Below are positions 34,216 to 42,299 of a stretch of 64,000 nt of DNA, piece after piece. The stretch covers positions 186,001-250,000 of the forward strand of contig CATQIH010000014.1 of NCBI GenBank assembly GCA_958296015.1, given 5' to 3'. Every line of letters starts with the position of its first letter. The first letter of the stretch is position 1. Under the pieces are notes generated by a model. It worked only from the letters and a program-made list of their open reading frames with translations. It had not been told where the DNA came from and made no database searches. Both the position numbers and the translations under genes were made by a program. This DNA is from Cyclobacteriaceae bacterium (lineage in GTDB: Bacteria; Bacteroidota; Bacteroidia; Cytophagales; Cyclobacteriaceae).

Positions 34216-34249
34216 AAAAAAATCCAGCTCATTGCTAAGCCGGATTTTT
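34216..34249. terminator. bidirectional hairpin terminator
   Basis: AAAAATCCAGCT and AGCCGGATTTTT pair around CATTGCTA-like loop bases, with A and T runs on both sides. It lies between the converging nucleotidyltransferase gene and the gene at 34271. Confidence 0.8.
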
Positions 34250-34270
34250 ATGGTAGGGCAATAGGGAGCG

Positions 34271-34853
34271 TTAGGCCATCACGGCTTCTCTCTCTGATTT
34301 GTTGCCGGGCAGGTCGCTGGCACTAACACGTAGCTTGTCTTCCGCTTCACGGCGACCGCTGATGCTGGCATGTTGCTTCTGGGTGGTACATACCCAGTCG
34401 ATGTCGTTATCGTGCAGTTTGGCAGTGCCTTCTTCCAGCAAGCCGCCTTGTGCGTCAAACATGCTCACGATCACTTCAGACACCATATGGTCGTCGGTGA
34501 CGTTGAGCAGCAGGTGGCTGCCTTTTGGCACCTTTGTAGGTCCCGAAGTCTACGGCATCAATCTCTGGTGCCGTCATAAAGTCAGCCAGAACCACATTGT
34601 AGGCAGACTGGCCGGGCTTGGTACGGGCAGCATACAGCCCCCTGGTCGCTTCGTTGCGGGTGGCACCTTTGGCATACTGCGCTGCTCTGCGAAATCTGCG
34701 CTGATGGTTCTTCTGCGCTTCGGTAGATTCCCGTCCGGTAGTATCCGGCCTGATGGCTACAATGGTTTTGCCACCTCTGTTGCGGAATACGATACTGTCG
34801 CCCAACATGCCGCTAAACCCTTCGGTGACAATGTTTTTCTTAACGTAAGCCAT
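34271..34853 (-). pseudogene. conserved protein of unknown function, one-base frameshift
   Basis: On the minus strand the first part (MAYVKKNIVTEGFSGMLGDS, IVFRNRGGKTIVAIRPDTTG, YNVVLADFMTAPEIDAVDFG) runs to TYKGAK and then leaves frame. The second part, in another frame, reads KGSHLLLNVTDDHMVSEVIV and ends SEREAVMA at 34271. Dropping one A from the AAAA at the junction joins them into about 193 residues. No function is known. The look is of a small Bacteroidota cargo or phage-like protein family. Confidence 0.7.
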
Positions 34854-34884
34854 TTTGATTGCTTTTTAAGGGTTGAAAATAATT

Positions 34885-35016
34885 TTAGAACAGGCAAACC
34901 AAAGGCAAAGTCCGAGCCACCTGATCATGGTGGGTGTGGGCAGCCAGGTAAGAAGAAGGGGTAAGCTGGTATAGCAACAAGCTGATCTGGCCGTCATCCT
35001 GAAAATACCCGCTCAT
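34885..35016 (-). CDS. 43-residue small protein (candidate)
   Basis: On the minus strand ATG at 35016 opens 43 codons to a TAA at 34885-34887. The product starts MSGYFQDDGQISLLLYQLTP and continues SSYLAAHTHHDQVARTLP. It ends 31 bases before the frameshifted gene at 34853 and probably shares its transcript. The composition is coding-like, but no family is known. Confidence 0.4.
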   Translation of the reverse strand: MSGYFQDDGQISLLLYQLTPSSYLAAHTHHDQVARTLPLVCLF

Positions 35017-35341
35017 GTTATAAATAAATTTTTTATGTAAATATTTATATTATAGGCATACCCTCAAAATGATCGTATAGGCAGCATAACGTTGATTCTG
35101 ATATACTAAGGTTAGTTAAGATTGTCTGTATATGTAGCCTCTGCCTATGACGTGGCGGTATATTTTTATCGCATGGCATCAGTAATTTTAAAAAAAGTAC
35201 GTCATACGGTATGGCTATGGTCTTTGAGTTTTGGGGGCACTGTCTCATTGTAGTATAGTGTTGGAGAAGGTCCGAACTGGAAGGTACGAACTGGAAGCTT
35301 GCATCAGGTGTGGGGATGCTAAGAAACGGTAAATGGTATAA
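35017..35341. other. gene-poor, AT-rich stretch
   Basis: No convincing gene was found. A short imperfect tandem (CGAACTGGAAGG, then CGAACTGGAAGC) lies at about 35273-35298. A 67-codon frame on the minus strand here is not protein-like. Confidence 0.4.
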
Positions 35342-35652
35342 CTACTGAACAATCACCAGTTTTTGGCCCTTTCTGATTTTGATAGTGTCTTTGATAAGCC
35401 ACCTAGCCAGTAGCCCTGCACTGAGTAGAGAACCGCCAATTGCCAATGTTCCTAGATCTATCCTGCGGCTGTTGATGATATCTAACAGGGTGTAGCCTGC
35501 GTCCACAACAAGAAACAGCTTTTCGTAAAAGAAATCTTATCACCAATGGCATAAGATAATTCCTGATTTCTATTCTTATGAAATAGTAATTTCTGAGCGA
35601 AACACTGAGTGCAGGCCAAAGTAAGTATTGAGCTAAAAATACCGTGTTTCAT
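35342..35652 (-). pseudogene. small exported protein gene with frameshift and likely internal deletion
   Basis: On the minus strand ATG at 35652 gives a signal peptide (MKHGIFSSILTLACTQCFAQ) and then KLLFHKNRNQELSYAIGDKI. The frame is lost in a T4 run near 35520. The other frame continues YEKLFLVVDAGYTLLDIINS, RRIDLGTLAIGGSLLSAGLL and RWLIKDTIKIRKGQKLVIVQ to TAG at 35342. One added T joins both. Cytophagales have a family with this beginning and end but a longer middle, so a deletion at the same place is likely. Confidence 0.65.
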
Positions 35653-35764
35653 TCCTTACCTTGTTATTAGTGTTTGATATAAAGATAATAACTTTCTTAT
35701 CATACAGATTTTATACGATGATATTACCAACGAATTATAATTAGGACTTGCGTTTCCTGATTGT

Positions 35765-36832
35765 TTGCAGATTACCTGCCTGATCATTTGTATTCTCTAT
35801 TGTATTCATAGTATATTGCTTTCGATTAAAACTCGAAACTTTTTGGTTATCTCTGCAACACCACATCACACTGCCTATACTATCCACCACGCGTCCTGCT
35901 TTGGCCTCGAAGGAATAAGCCCTGATACGATTGATGCTCTGGTGACCGACCCGCCATATGGCATAGGGTACCACAACCACGCCTGGGATAAAATGATGCC
36001 TGACCCGGCCATCTGGGCAGACTGCCTGCGGGTGATGAAACCAGGCAGTTTTGGCGTAGTTTTCTCCTCTGTGAGACTGATGCACCGCATGATGGTTGCC
36101 CTGGAAGATGCTGGCTTCCGTATTCGTGATGTAATGTTTTGGTCGTTTTTGAACGGAATGCCCAAGAGCCGCGACATATCACTCGACATTGACCGTGAAT
36201 TAGCCGTAAATAGTGCGGTAATCGGCCAGTACAAGTACATACAAGGATACAAAAAAACAGGTGCTGTACATTATAAAGCACCCAAAGGAAAACCTATCTG
36301 CTCACCAACTTCCGAAATTGGCAAGAAGTTCAAGGGGGCGGGCCTGGGCCTTAAACCTGCTTACGAACCCATCATTTTGATCCAGAGGCCACCGGAAAAA
36401 AGCCTGAAAATAGCGCAAAACATATTAAAATATGGTACAGGTGCACTTAACTTAGAAGCTACCCGCATTCCTTACGACCACGCTGAAAATAAAGTAGGGC
36501 ATAATCCACACCCTGCCGGTCGAGTATGTGCTAATATCATCAGAACTGAGCCATTTGACGATGGCTATGATAAATTTTTTCTCGTGCCCAAAGTCAGGCA
36601 ACACAAAGAAACCTACAATAGTCACCCGACCGTGAAGCCCGTCAATTTGATGGAGCACTTGGTGAAGCTGGTCTCATTTCCCGATCAGACAGTGCTTGAT
36701 CCGTTTGCCGGCAGTGGTAGCACAGGCTTGGCGGCCCTTCATAATAACCGTAAATTTGTAGGCTACGAGATTGTGCCGGAGTATTTTGAGGTTATGCAGA
36801 AAAGATTTGACAACGCCATAAAGCCAAAATAA
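35765..36832 (+). CDS. orphan DNA methyltransferase (N6-adenine/N4-cytosine, DPPY type)
   Basis: Catalytic motif IV (VTDPPYGIGYHN) comes early and the SAM motif I (DPFAGSGSTGLAALHNNRKF) late, which is the beta-class order. TVKPVNLMEHLVKLV precedes motif I. No restriction gene is next to it, so it may be a regulatory or phage-derived enzyme. The ATG at 35765 gives an odd hydrophobic N-terminus of about 25 residues; a TTG or GTG start near 35840 is more likely. The next gene starts one base after its stop. Confidence 0.9.
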   Translation: MQITCLIICILYCIHSILLSIKTRNFLVISATPHHTAYTIHHASCFGLEGISPDTIDALVTDPPYGIGYHNHAWDKMMPDPAIWADCLRVMKPGSFGVVFSSVRLMHRMMVALEDAGFRIRDVMFWSFLNGMPKSRDISLDIDRELAVNSAVIGQYKYIQGYKKTGAVHYKAPKGKPICSPTSEIGKKFKGAGLGLKPAYEPIILIQRPPEKSLKIAQNILKYGTGALNLEATRIPYDHAENKVGHNPHPAGRVCANIIRTEPFDDGYDKFFLVPKVRQHKETYNSHPTVKPVNLMEHLVKLVSFPDQTVLDPFAGSGSTGLAALHNNRKFVGYEIVPEYFEVMQKRFDNAIKPK

Positions 36833-36833
36833 A

Positions 36834-37085
36834 ATGTTTAACTTTTTTAAGAAAAGCCAAAAGCAAATATCCAAATCCATCGTTCCGTTAGCCGATCTGT
36901 ATAAGCAACCTTTGCACGAAGGCGATGTGGTAGAAGCGTATCGTTATGACCTAGGGAAATGTCGGATCATCGCTTCGGAAAAAGGGCTGGTTTATGAGTC
37001 GCTGGAAACAGGAAAACAGGTAAGCTGGCGCCTGATGGTAGATGCTATCACAGAGTTACAGAAAGTGAAAAAATTAGAATTGTAA
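36834..37085 (+). CDS. small protein of unknown function, coupled to the methyltransferase
   Basis: This 83-residue protein begins MFNFFKKSQKQISKSIVPLA, then YKQPLHEGDVVEAYRYDLGK and ETGKQVSWRLMVDAITELQK. It looks like a small all-beta (SH3-like or PRC-barrel-like) domain. It starts one base after the methyltransferase stop, so co-expression is likely. No known family was recognised. Confidence 0.65.
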   Translation: MFNFFKKSQKQISKSIVPLADLYKQPLHEGDVVEAYRYDLGKCRIIASEKGLVYESLETGKQVSWRLMVDAITELQKVKKLEL

Positions 37086-37355
37086 TATTTGCATTACTTT
37101 CTTAGGTATTCTTAGGTGGCCTTTAGAAAACTTGAACTTCCGCTAAAATTCAGTGGCCTCAAATATAGAATATAACAATTATGAGGGTATAAATTACGTT
37201 TTTCGCAAAATGAACTGTGTTTGAACTTTTCATATTGAAGAAAAGTTTTATAAAAACTTCCTCCCATGTAAGATTTTAGAAAATTAAAATGCTAATTTAG
37301 TGCAATTAACAAGTATATTAGTCACTATAAAGATACACGCAAAACCATATTCTAT

Positions 37356-37643
37356 ATGTTACCTGTAATTATCATCTTGTCGCTGACCATCCTGTCTATA
37401 TTCTTTTTTGTAAAAGGCACTCCTACCGTGATCAAACATAGGGTTACGCTGAAAGAATTACAGAAGATGCAATGCGAACAACCTCCCATTTTGGTGACTA
37501 CCATCAAAAATGGACGCATGGAAGAAACTCTCTGCTACCTTTCACCTAAAGAAAGCAACAAAGAGCCACAGATCATGGAAATTATTCCTGACAAAGATTT
37601 TATGATCAACTATAAGTGGCGACGCAAAAAGCTGCCGTATTAG
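37356..37643 (+). CDS. small membrane-anchored protein of unknown function
   Basis: This 95-residue protein has an N-terminal helix (MLPVIIILSLTILSIFFFVK) followed by a soluble part (TVIKHRVTLKELQKMQCEQP, then DKDFMINYKWRRKKLPY). The basic tail suggests a cytoplasmic side or RNA/lipid contact. It stands alone after a 270-base AT-rich gap with no other feature. Confidence 0.65.
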   Translation: MLPVIIILSLTILSIFFFVKGTPTVIKHRVTLKELQKMQCEQPPILVTTIKNGRMEETLCYLSPKESNKEPQIMEIIPDKDFMINYKWRRKKLPY

Positions 37644-37810
37644 CCAGCATTCCATACATGCATCCTTTTATTGAGTACTGTACTATAACCTTATAGTGCA
37701 GTTTTTTTATGCCTTTTTTCTTTTACCAAAAAGTATAACATATCGGTTTTATAACAAAATGCGGAAGATTTCTATTTAAATAGAAACTATCTAAAAACTT
37801 TTAATGGATT

Positions 37811-39733
37811 ATGGCAGAAAGTAACATCAGGCTTATTACTTCTGAAGAAGACCGACGCTCTTATATGAGCCACTTGCTGAATGATGTGGAAATATTTGAG
37901 CAGATGCTTACATCAGATATTTTTGAAAAAGGTGTGCAGCGAATCGGAGCCGAGCAGGAAATGGTTTTTGTAGACGAAGCTTATCGCCCCGCTTTTATCG
38001 GTCCGGAGATTAATGCAGCACTGCATAAGGATTTCATTACGACAGAATATGCGCGTTTTAATATAGAAGTGAATGCAGACCCTATGCCTTTTAGCGGAAA
38101 GTGCCTGAGTGGGATGAAGAAGAACCTATCGGATAAGATCGCTCTCATCATAGAGGAAGCCAAAAAATATAAAGCAGAAGTGCTGTTTACAGGCATTCTG
38201 CCCACCATCCGCAAGGCCGATACGACACAGGATTCTATCACGCCTGAACCCAGATACAATGCCCTGCTGGAAAACGTAAACGCTCAGCGGGGCAAGCATT
38301 ATGAGTTCAACATCAAAGGGCTGGATGAACTAATCAACCGCGATAATCCGTCTACCTTCGGCGGATGTATGACCAGTTTGCAAATTCACTTGCAAGTTGA
38401 TGTAGACAACATCATAAATCAGTACAACTGGGCGCAGCTTATTGCGGCTCCTACGCTGGCCTGTGCTACTTATTCACCGCTGTTTCTGGGCAAAAGGCTG
38501 TGGCATGAAACCCGTATTGCCCTGCTCAAGCAAACCACCGATACCCGCAAACCTTATTCTAACACTAAAAACGAAGAAGCCCGTGTTTCCTTTGGCAATG
38601 CCTGGATCAAAGATTCTATCGTAGAAGTCTACCATGATGATATTGCTACTTATAAGGCATTTATTACCAAAGAGATGCAAGAAAACCCCAAAGAGGTGCT
38701 GGATGCCGGGCAGGTGCCCAAGCTGGAAGCTCTTAGCTTTCACAATGGCACCGTATATCGCTGGAACCGTATTTGCTATGGATGTACCGAAGGAAAACCG
38801 CATCTGCGTATAGAAAATCGGGTGCTGCCCGCAGGTCCTACCCTGGAAGACGAGATAGCCAATGCGGCTTTCTGGCTGGGATTGATGAACGGTATGCCAG
38901 AGCGTTATAAAAATCTACAGCAGAAAATGCCTTTCGACGAGGTGAAGAACAACTTTCTGAAAGCTGCCCGCCTAGGCATAGAAGTACAGTTTCAGTGGCT
39001 GGATGGGCAGATGATCTCCGCACAGGATCTCATTCTGAACGAACTGCTGCCGATTGCTCAGGCAGGACTGGAAGCAGCGCAGGTAGATACTGAAGAAGCC
39101 AACCACTACCTGCATATCATCGAGCAAAGAACCCGCACCGGGCATACAGGCTCCCGCTGGATGTTAAATTCCTACAACCGCCTGATTGCCAACAGCACAC
39201 CCGATGAAACCATGATTGCGATCACCGCAGGTATGCTGGAGCGGCAGAAGCAAGGCGACCCGGTACATTGCTGGACGTTAGCTGACGCACAGGAAGCCGG
39301 TAGCTGGAGAAACCGCTTCTGGCACGTTGAACAGGTCATGACCAGCACGTTGTATACCGTAGAAGAAGATGATATCGTAGACTTTGCTACGCACATCATG
39401 ACCTGGAAGAATATCGGGCATATTCCTGTGGAGAAAGACGGTAAACTTACCGGGTTGATTACCAAAGATGCGATCATTTCGTATGCTGCCAGCCACCAGG
39501 GAAAGGATATGTCGCAAATGGCTGTCAAGGAAATCATGATCACTGACCTCATCACTGCAACCCCTGACATGAAGATATTGGAAGCTATTGAACTGATCAT
39601 TATAAATAATATATCCTGTCTGCCGGTAGTAGAAGCTGGCAAGCTGGCAGGCATTGTCACAGAACACGATTTTGTCCGTATTTCTCATCATTTGTACCAA
39701 GAGTTATTGAAAAACAGCAATGTTTCAGATTAG
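37811..39733 (+). CDS. glutamate-cysteine-ligase-like (GCS2) domain fused to a CBS pair
   Basis: In this 640-residue protein, residues 40-460 match the GCS2/YbdK carboxylate-amine ligase fold: QRIGAEQEMVFVDEAYRPAF, then FNIEVNADPMPFSGKCL and HETRIALLKQTTDTRKPYSN. Residues 510-635 are two CBS domains (FATHIMTWKNIGHIPVEKDG and ELIIINNISCLPVVEAGKLA) that usually bind adenine nucleotides. It may ligate an amine to glutamate under nucleotide control; the product is not known. It overlaps the next gene by 14 bases. Confidence 0.88.
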   Translation: MAESNIRLITSEEDRRSYMSHLLNDVEIFEQMLTSDIFEKGVQRIGAEQEMVFVDEAYRPAFIGPEINAALHKDFITTEYARFNIEVNADPMPFSGKCLSGMKKNLSDKIALIIEEAKKYKAEVLFTGILPTIRKADTTQDSITPEPRYNALLENVNAQRGKHYEFNIKGLDELINRDNPSTFGGCMTSLQIHLQVDVDNIINQYNWAQLIAAPTLACATYSPLFLGKRLWHETRIALLKQTTDTRKPYSNTKNEEARVSFGNAWIKDSIVEVYHDDIATYKAFITKEMQENPKEVLDAGQVPKLEALSFHNGTVYRWNRICYGCTEGKPHLRIENRVLPAGPTLEDEIANAAFWLGLMNGMPERYKNLQQKMPFDEVKNNFLKAARLGIEVQFQWLDGQMISAQDLILNELLPIAQAGLEAAQVDTEEANHYLHIIEQRTRTGHTGSRWMLNSYNRLIANSTPDETMIAITAGMLERQKQGDPVHCWTLADAQEAGSWRNRFWHVEQVMTSTLYTVEEDDIVDFATHIMTWKNIGHIPVEKDGKLTGLITKDAIISYAASHQGKDMSQMAVKEIMITDLITATPDMKILEAIELIIINNISCLPVVEAGKLAGIVTEHDFVRISHHLYQELLKNSNVSD

Positions 39734-40712
39734 GAATAAGCACCTCAATTTAACAGTAAATATAGACAGGATCATCGGTAGGTATGAAGGCAATACCGGG
39801 CCACTGTTCCTGATATTTGGTGGCATTCACGGCAACGAAGCTAGTGGGATATTTGCCATACAGCGTATTTTTAATAAGCTTCAGGAAAGCCATGTGCCTA
39901 TAAATGGAAAAATTATAGGCATAGCAGGTAACTTATGCGCCCTGGCCAAAAACGCTAGATACTGCGATGAGAACTTGAACAGAGCGTTTCTGGAAGAAAA
40001 GATCAGTAAGCTGGCTACCGCTTCGTCGCTTAATGCAGAAGAATGCGAGTTGCAAGCTATTACCCAACAGGTGAGGCAACTGGCAGCAGATGCCAGAGAA
40101 GTATTCTTCATAGACTGCCACAGCACCTCTGCCGGAAGCGAACCGTTTGTAAGCCTCAACACCGGCTATACTGGCTCTTATGATTTTGTAGAGGGTCTGC
40201 CTATAAATACGATTGTGGGTCTGGAAAGAGTACTGGAAGGTTGCCTGTCGGAGTATTACAACCAACAAGGATATTGTGGCTTTACCTTTGAAGGAGGCCA
40301 GCATGAGGCTATAGCTACCATCGACAACCATGAAGCTATCATCTGGCTTTCGCTGGTAAAAGCTGGCGTACTTACTACGGAAGACGCTGCCGGAGAAATA
40401 GCAAGAGCCAGGCAGACGTTGGCGGCCAACATTGCAGAAGGTCACACATATTTTAATATGATCACGTCGTATATCATCAGTGAAGGGGAGCGGTTTGAAA
40501 TGGTTCCCGGCTTTATCAACCTGCAAAAGGTGGCGAAAGACCAGCTGCTGGCATACAGCAATGGCAGCCCAATCTATGCTCCCTACGATGGGCGTATTCT
40601 AATGCCCCTGTACCAGAAACAAGGAAAACACGGCTACTTCTTTGTAGAAGAAATCAGTCATCCGCAATCTATCAGAATGGCTCCTGCTATACATGCCTAC
40701 AAGCCGCGATAG
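39720..40712 (+). CDS. aspartoacylase/succinylglutamate desuccinylase family zinc peptidase
   Basis: This 330-residue protein has the zinc ligands of the AspA/AstE M14 subfamily: FGGIHGNEASGIFAIQRIF gives His and Glu, and FFIDCHSTSAGSE gives the second His. The catalytic Glu candidate is in YCGFTFEGGQHEAI. It removes an acyl or aminoacyl group from an amino acid-like substrate. Its start overlaps the end of the GCS2-CBS gene, which points to related substrates, for example making and breaking one amide. Confidence 0.88.
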   Translation: MFQIRNKHLNLTVNIDRIIGRYEGNTGPLFLIFGGIHGNEASGIFAIQRIFNKLQESHVPINGKIIGIAGNLCALAKNARYCDENLNRAFLEEKISKLATASSLNAEECELQAITQQVRQLAADAREVFFIDCHSTSAGSEPFVSLNTGYTGSYDFVEGLPINTIVGLERVLEGCLSEYYNQQGYCGFTFEGGQHEAIATIDNHEAIIWLSLVKAGVLTTEDAAGEIARARQTLAANIAEGHTYFNMITSYIISEGERFEMVPGFINLQKVAKDQLLAYSNGSPIYAPYDGRILMPLYQKQGKHGYFFVEEISHPQSIRMAPAIHAYKPR

Positions 40713-40883
40713 TCTTGATTGAAAGGCATTATCATATGCCCTGAACAGACCGTCTAAAGAAAAATAAGTAGATTCCTGTTATCAGATTTTCTTTAAAAGC
40801 AGGCATTAAAGCACATTGGCTTGTCTTGTTGCTACATCATGTCTTTTCTTTGTATCAAGTTAAACCTAAAAAATCCCGATAAA

Positions 40884-41675
40884 ATGATCAAACATTGGAT
40901 AAATGCCTCTATGGTTGTGCTCACAGCCATACAACTCAACAGTTGTTCTACCCCAAATGGCAAAACCGGATTGGAAGACGACAATGATACGGAAACTGCC
41001 GTTTCAGTGGCTAAAACGCCAGAAAATGAAGTAGCAAAAGAACTCGCTGCCGTAAGTATCTGGGACAAAGTGTCGGTAAGAGAAACACCGGATCAGAAAG
41101 GCAAATGGCTCACTTCTCTCAGTATTGGAGAAACGCTGGTATTTCTGAATGAAAGAAAAAGCGATGCCACAGACGACAACAAAGAATACATGAAAGTGCG
41201 CCTGAACGACGGAAAAGAAGGCTGGACACGTTCCGACTTTGTAATTCCGGAAGCACAGGCAGCCGTATTTATCGAGGAGACATATGTGTACAAACGCCCA
41301 GACCTTCTTACCAAATCAGGCGATGCCTTCAGTCAGATGGACATTGTGGCTGTGATAGAAACGCAGGACGATTGGCTGAAAGTGAAAGGCAAAAGATCGG
41401 AGGGCAAATGGATAGATGAAGGTTGGATCAAAGCCAGCAACCTATCGCTGGAAGCCGTGGATATTGCTACTGCCAAATTTTCAAAAGCAGCCTTAGCAAA
41501 CGAAGACGAAGCGAAGCGACAAACTGCTATCCTCGACATTGTGGGGAATAATGACCTGAGTTCGTCGGTATTTATCGCCGATTTGCAAAAAATGATCGCA
41601 GCACCGGTTGTAGAAGAAGCACAGGATACAGAAGAATATATTACTGAATATCAGGACGAGACAGACGGTCTCTGA
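40884..41675 (+). CDS. lipoprotein with SH3-like domains
   Basis: The start at 40884 gives 263 residues with signal MIKHWINASMVVLTAIQLNS and lipobox Cys-21. Two bacterial SH3-like modules follow: VSIWDKVSVRETPDQKGKWL near 70 and VFIEETYVYKRPDLLTKSG near 145. An alpha-helical tail ends in an acidic stretch (EEYITEYQDETDGL). SH3-like domains often bind cell-wall peptides. An upstream ATG at 40821 lacks coding look. A strong terminator follows. Confidence 0.85.
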   Translation: MIKHWINASMVVLTAIQLNSCSTPNGKTGLEDDNDTETAVSVAKTPENEVAKELAAVSIWDKVSVRETPDQKGKWLTSLSIGETLVFLNERKSDATDDNKEYMKVRLNDGKEGWTRSDFVIPEAQAAVFIEETYVYKRPDLLTKSGDAFSQMDIVAVIETQDDWLKVKGKRSEGKWIDEGWIKASNLSLEAVDIATAKFSKAALANEDEAKRQTAILDIVGNNDLSSSVFIADLQKMIAAPVVEEAQDTEEYITEYQDETDGL

Positions 41676-41700
41676 TCTGACAGATGTAGTCTTCAATCAA

Positions 41701-41730
41701 ACAGCCAGTAGATATTCTGGCTGTTTTTTT
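41701..41730 (+). terminator. rho-independent terminator
   Basis: ACAGCCAG (41701-41708) and CTGGCTGT (41717-41724) form the stem, followed by seven T. It ends the SH3-lipoprotein gene. Confidence 0.9.
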
Positions 41731-41765
41731 ATAAATGCAGTTTTCCGTATTTGTTTCTCCAGAGA

Positions 41766-42155
41766 TTACTTGGAGGAAGGCTGCGAAGAAGTTTCTGCTT
41801 CTCCTGCTTTGTGAAAATCAGATGCTTCTTTGATTGTTTTTATCTTTCCTGTATTAGGATCCTCATACTGACGTTCACCTACCAGAATAGAAAGCTTTTT
41901 ATCAACCAACTGCTTGGTATCTATGGTTTTTCCTTCGGGGTGCTCGATACCGGTAGCTTTAAGCAGCGCGGCAATGATCGGCATACTTGGCTCCGACTGA
42001 TAAAAACGGTTGTTAACAAAGCCATCTTCATTCTCGAAACGACATGAGAAAAACGGCACACCTTTGTTCTCGCTGGTACCTTCTTCTACCTTTGTGATGG
42101 TAACACTATGATGACCATTTTCTAAAAATGGTTTTTCATCTACTTTAAGTTTCAT
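41766..42155 (-). CDS. small acidic protein, phage DUF669-like (tentative)
   Basis: This 129-residue protein reads MKLKVDEKPFLENGHHSVTI, then FFSCRFENEDGFVNNRFYQS, ALLKATGIEHPEGKTIDTK and KLSILVGERQYEDPNTGKIK. The pattern (core beta barrel, then an FENEDG-F-NNRFY segment) recalls DUF669/single-strand-annealing accessory proteins of phages, but a chromosomal paralogue is possible. The C-terminus is low complexity (AGEAETSSQPSSK). It follows rng by 144 bases. Confidence 0.6.
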   Translation of the reverse strand: MKLKVDEKPFLENGHHSVTITKVEEGTSENKGVPFFSCRFENEDGFVNNRFYQSEPSMPIIAALLKATGIEHPEGKTIDTKQLVDKKLSILVGERQYEDPNTGKIKTIKEASDFHKAGEAETSSQPSSK

Positions 42156-42244
42156 AAGCTAAAAAGTTTGTTCTTAAAATAAGAATTTAGATATTCTTTA
42201 AAAAAGAACAAAGCTACAAGAAAAAGGTTTGAAAAAATAACCAT

Positions 42245-42286
42245 AAACTGGAAGGCAGAAGATTTTTATCTTCAGACTTCCAGCTT
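42245..42286 (-). terminator. hairpin after rng
   Basis: AAACTGGAAG and CTTCCAGCTT form the lower stem, with GAAGAT/ATCTTC above. It lies 14 bases beyond the rng stop on the minus strand. The T tail is short, so efficiency is uncertain. Confidence 0.6.
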
Positions 42287-42299
42287 ACAGTAATCATTT

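Noticed and set aside
34300-34320. TTGCCGGGCAGG as a mini-repeat
   Set aside because: It shares only CCGGGC, and the protein (SASDLPGNKSE) reads naturally; no length evidence of insertion.
35045-35248. 67-codon minus-strand frame
   Set aside because: Irregular composition; no signal peptide, motif or neighbour support.
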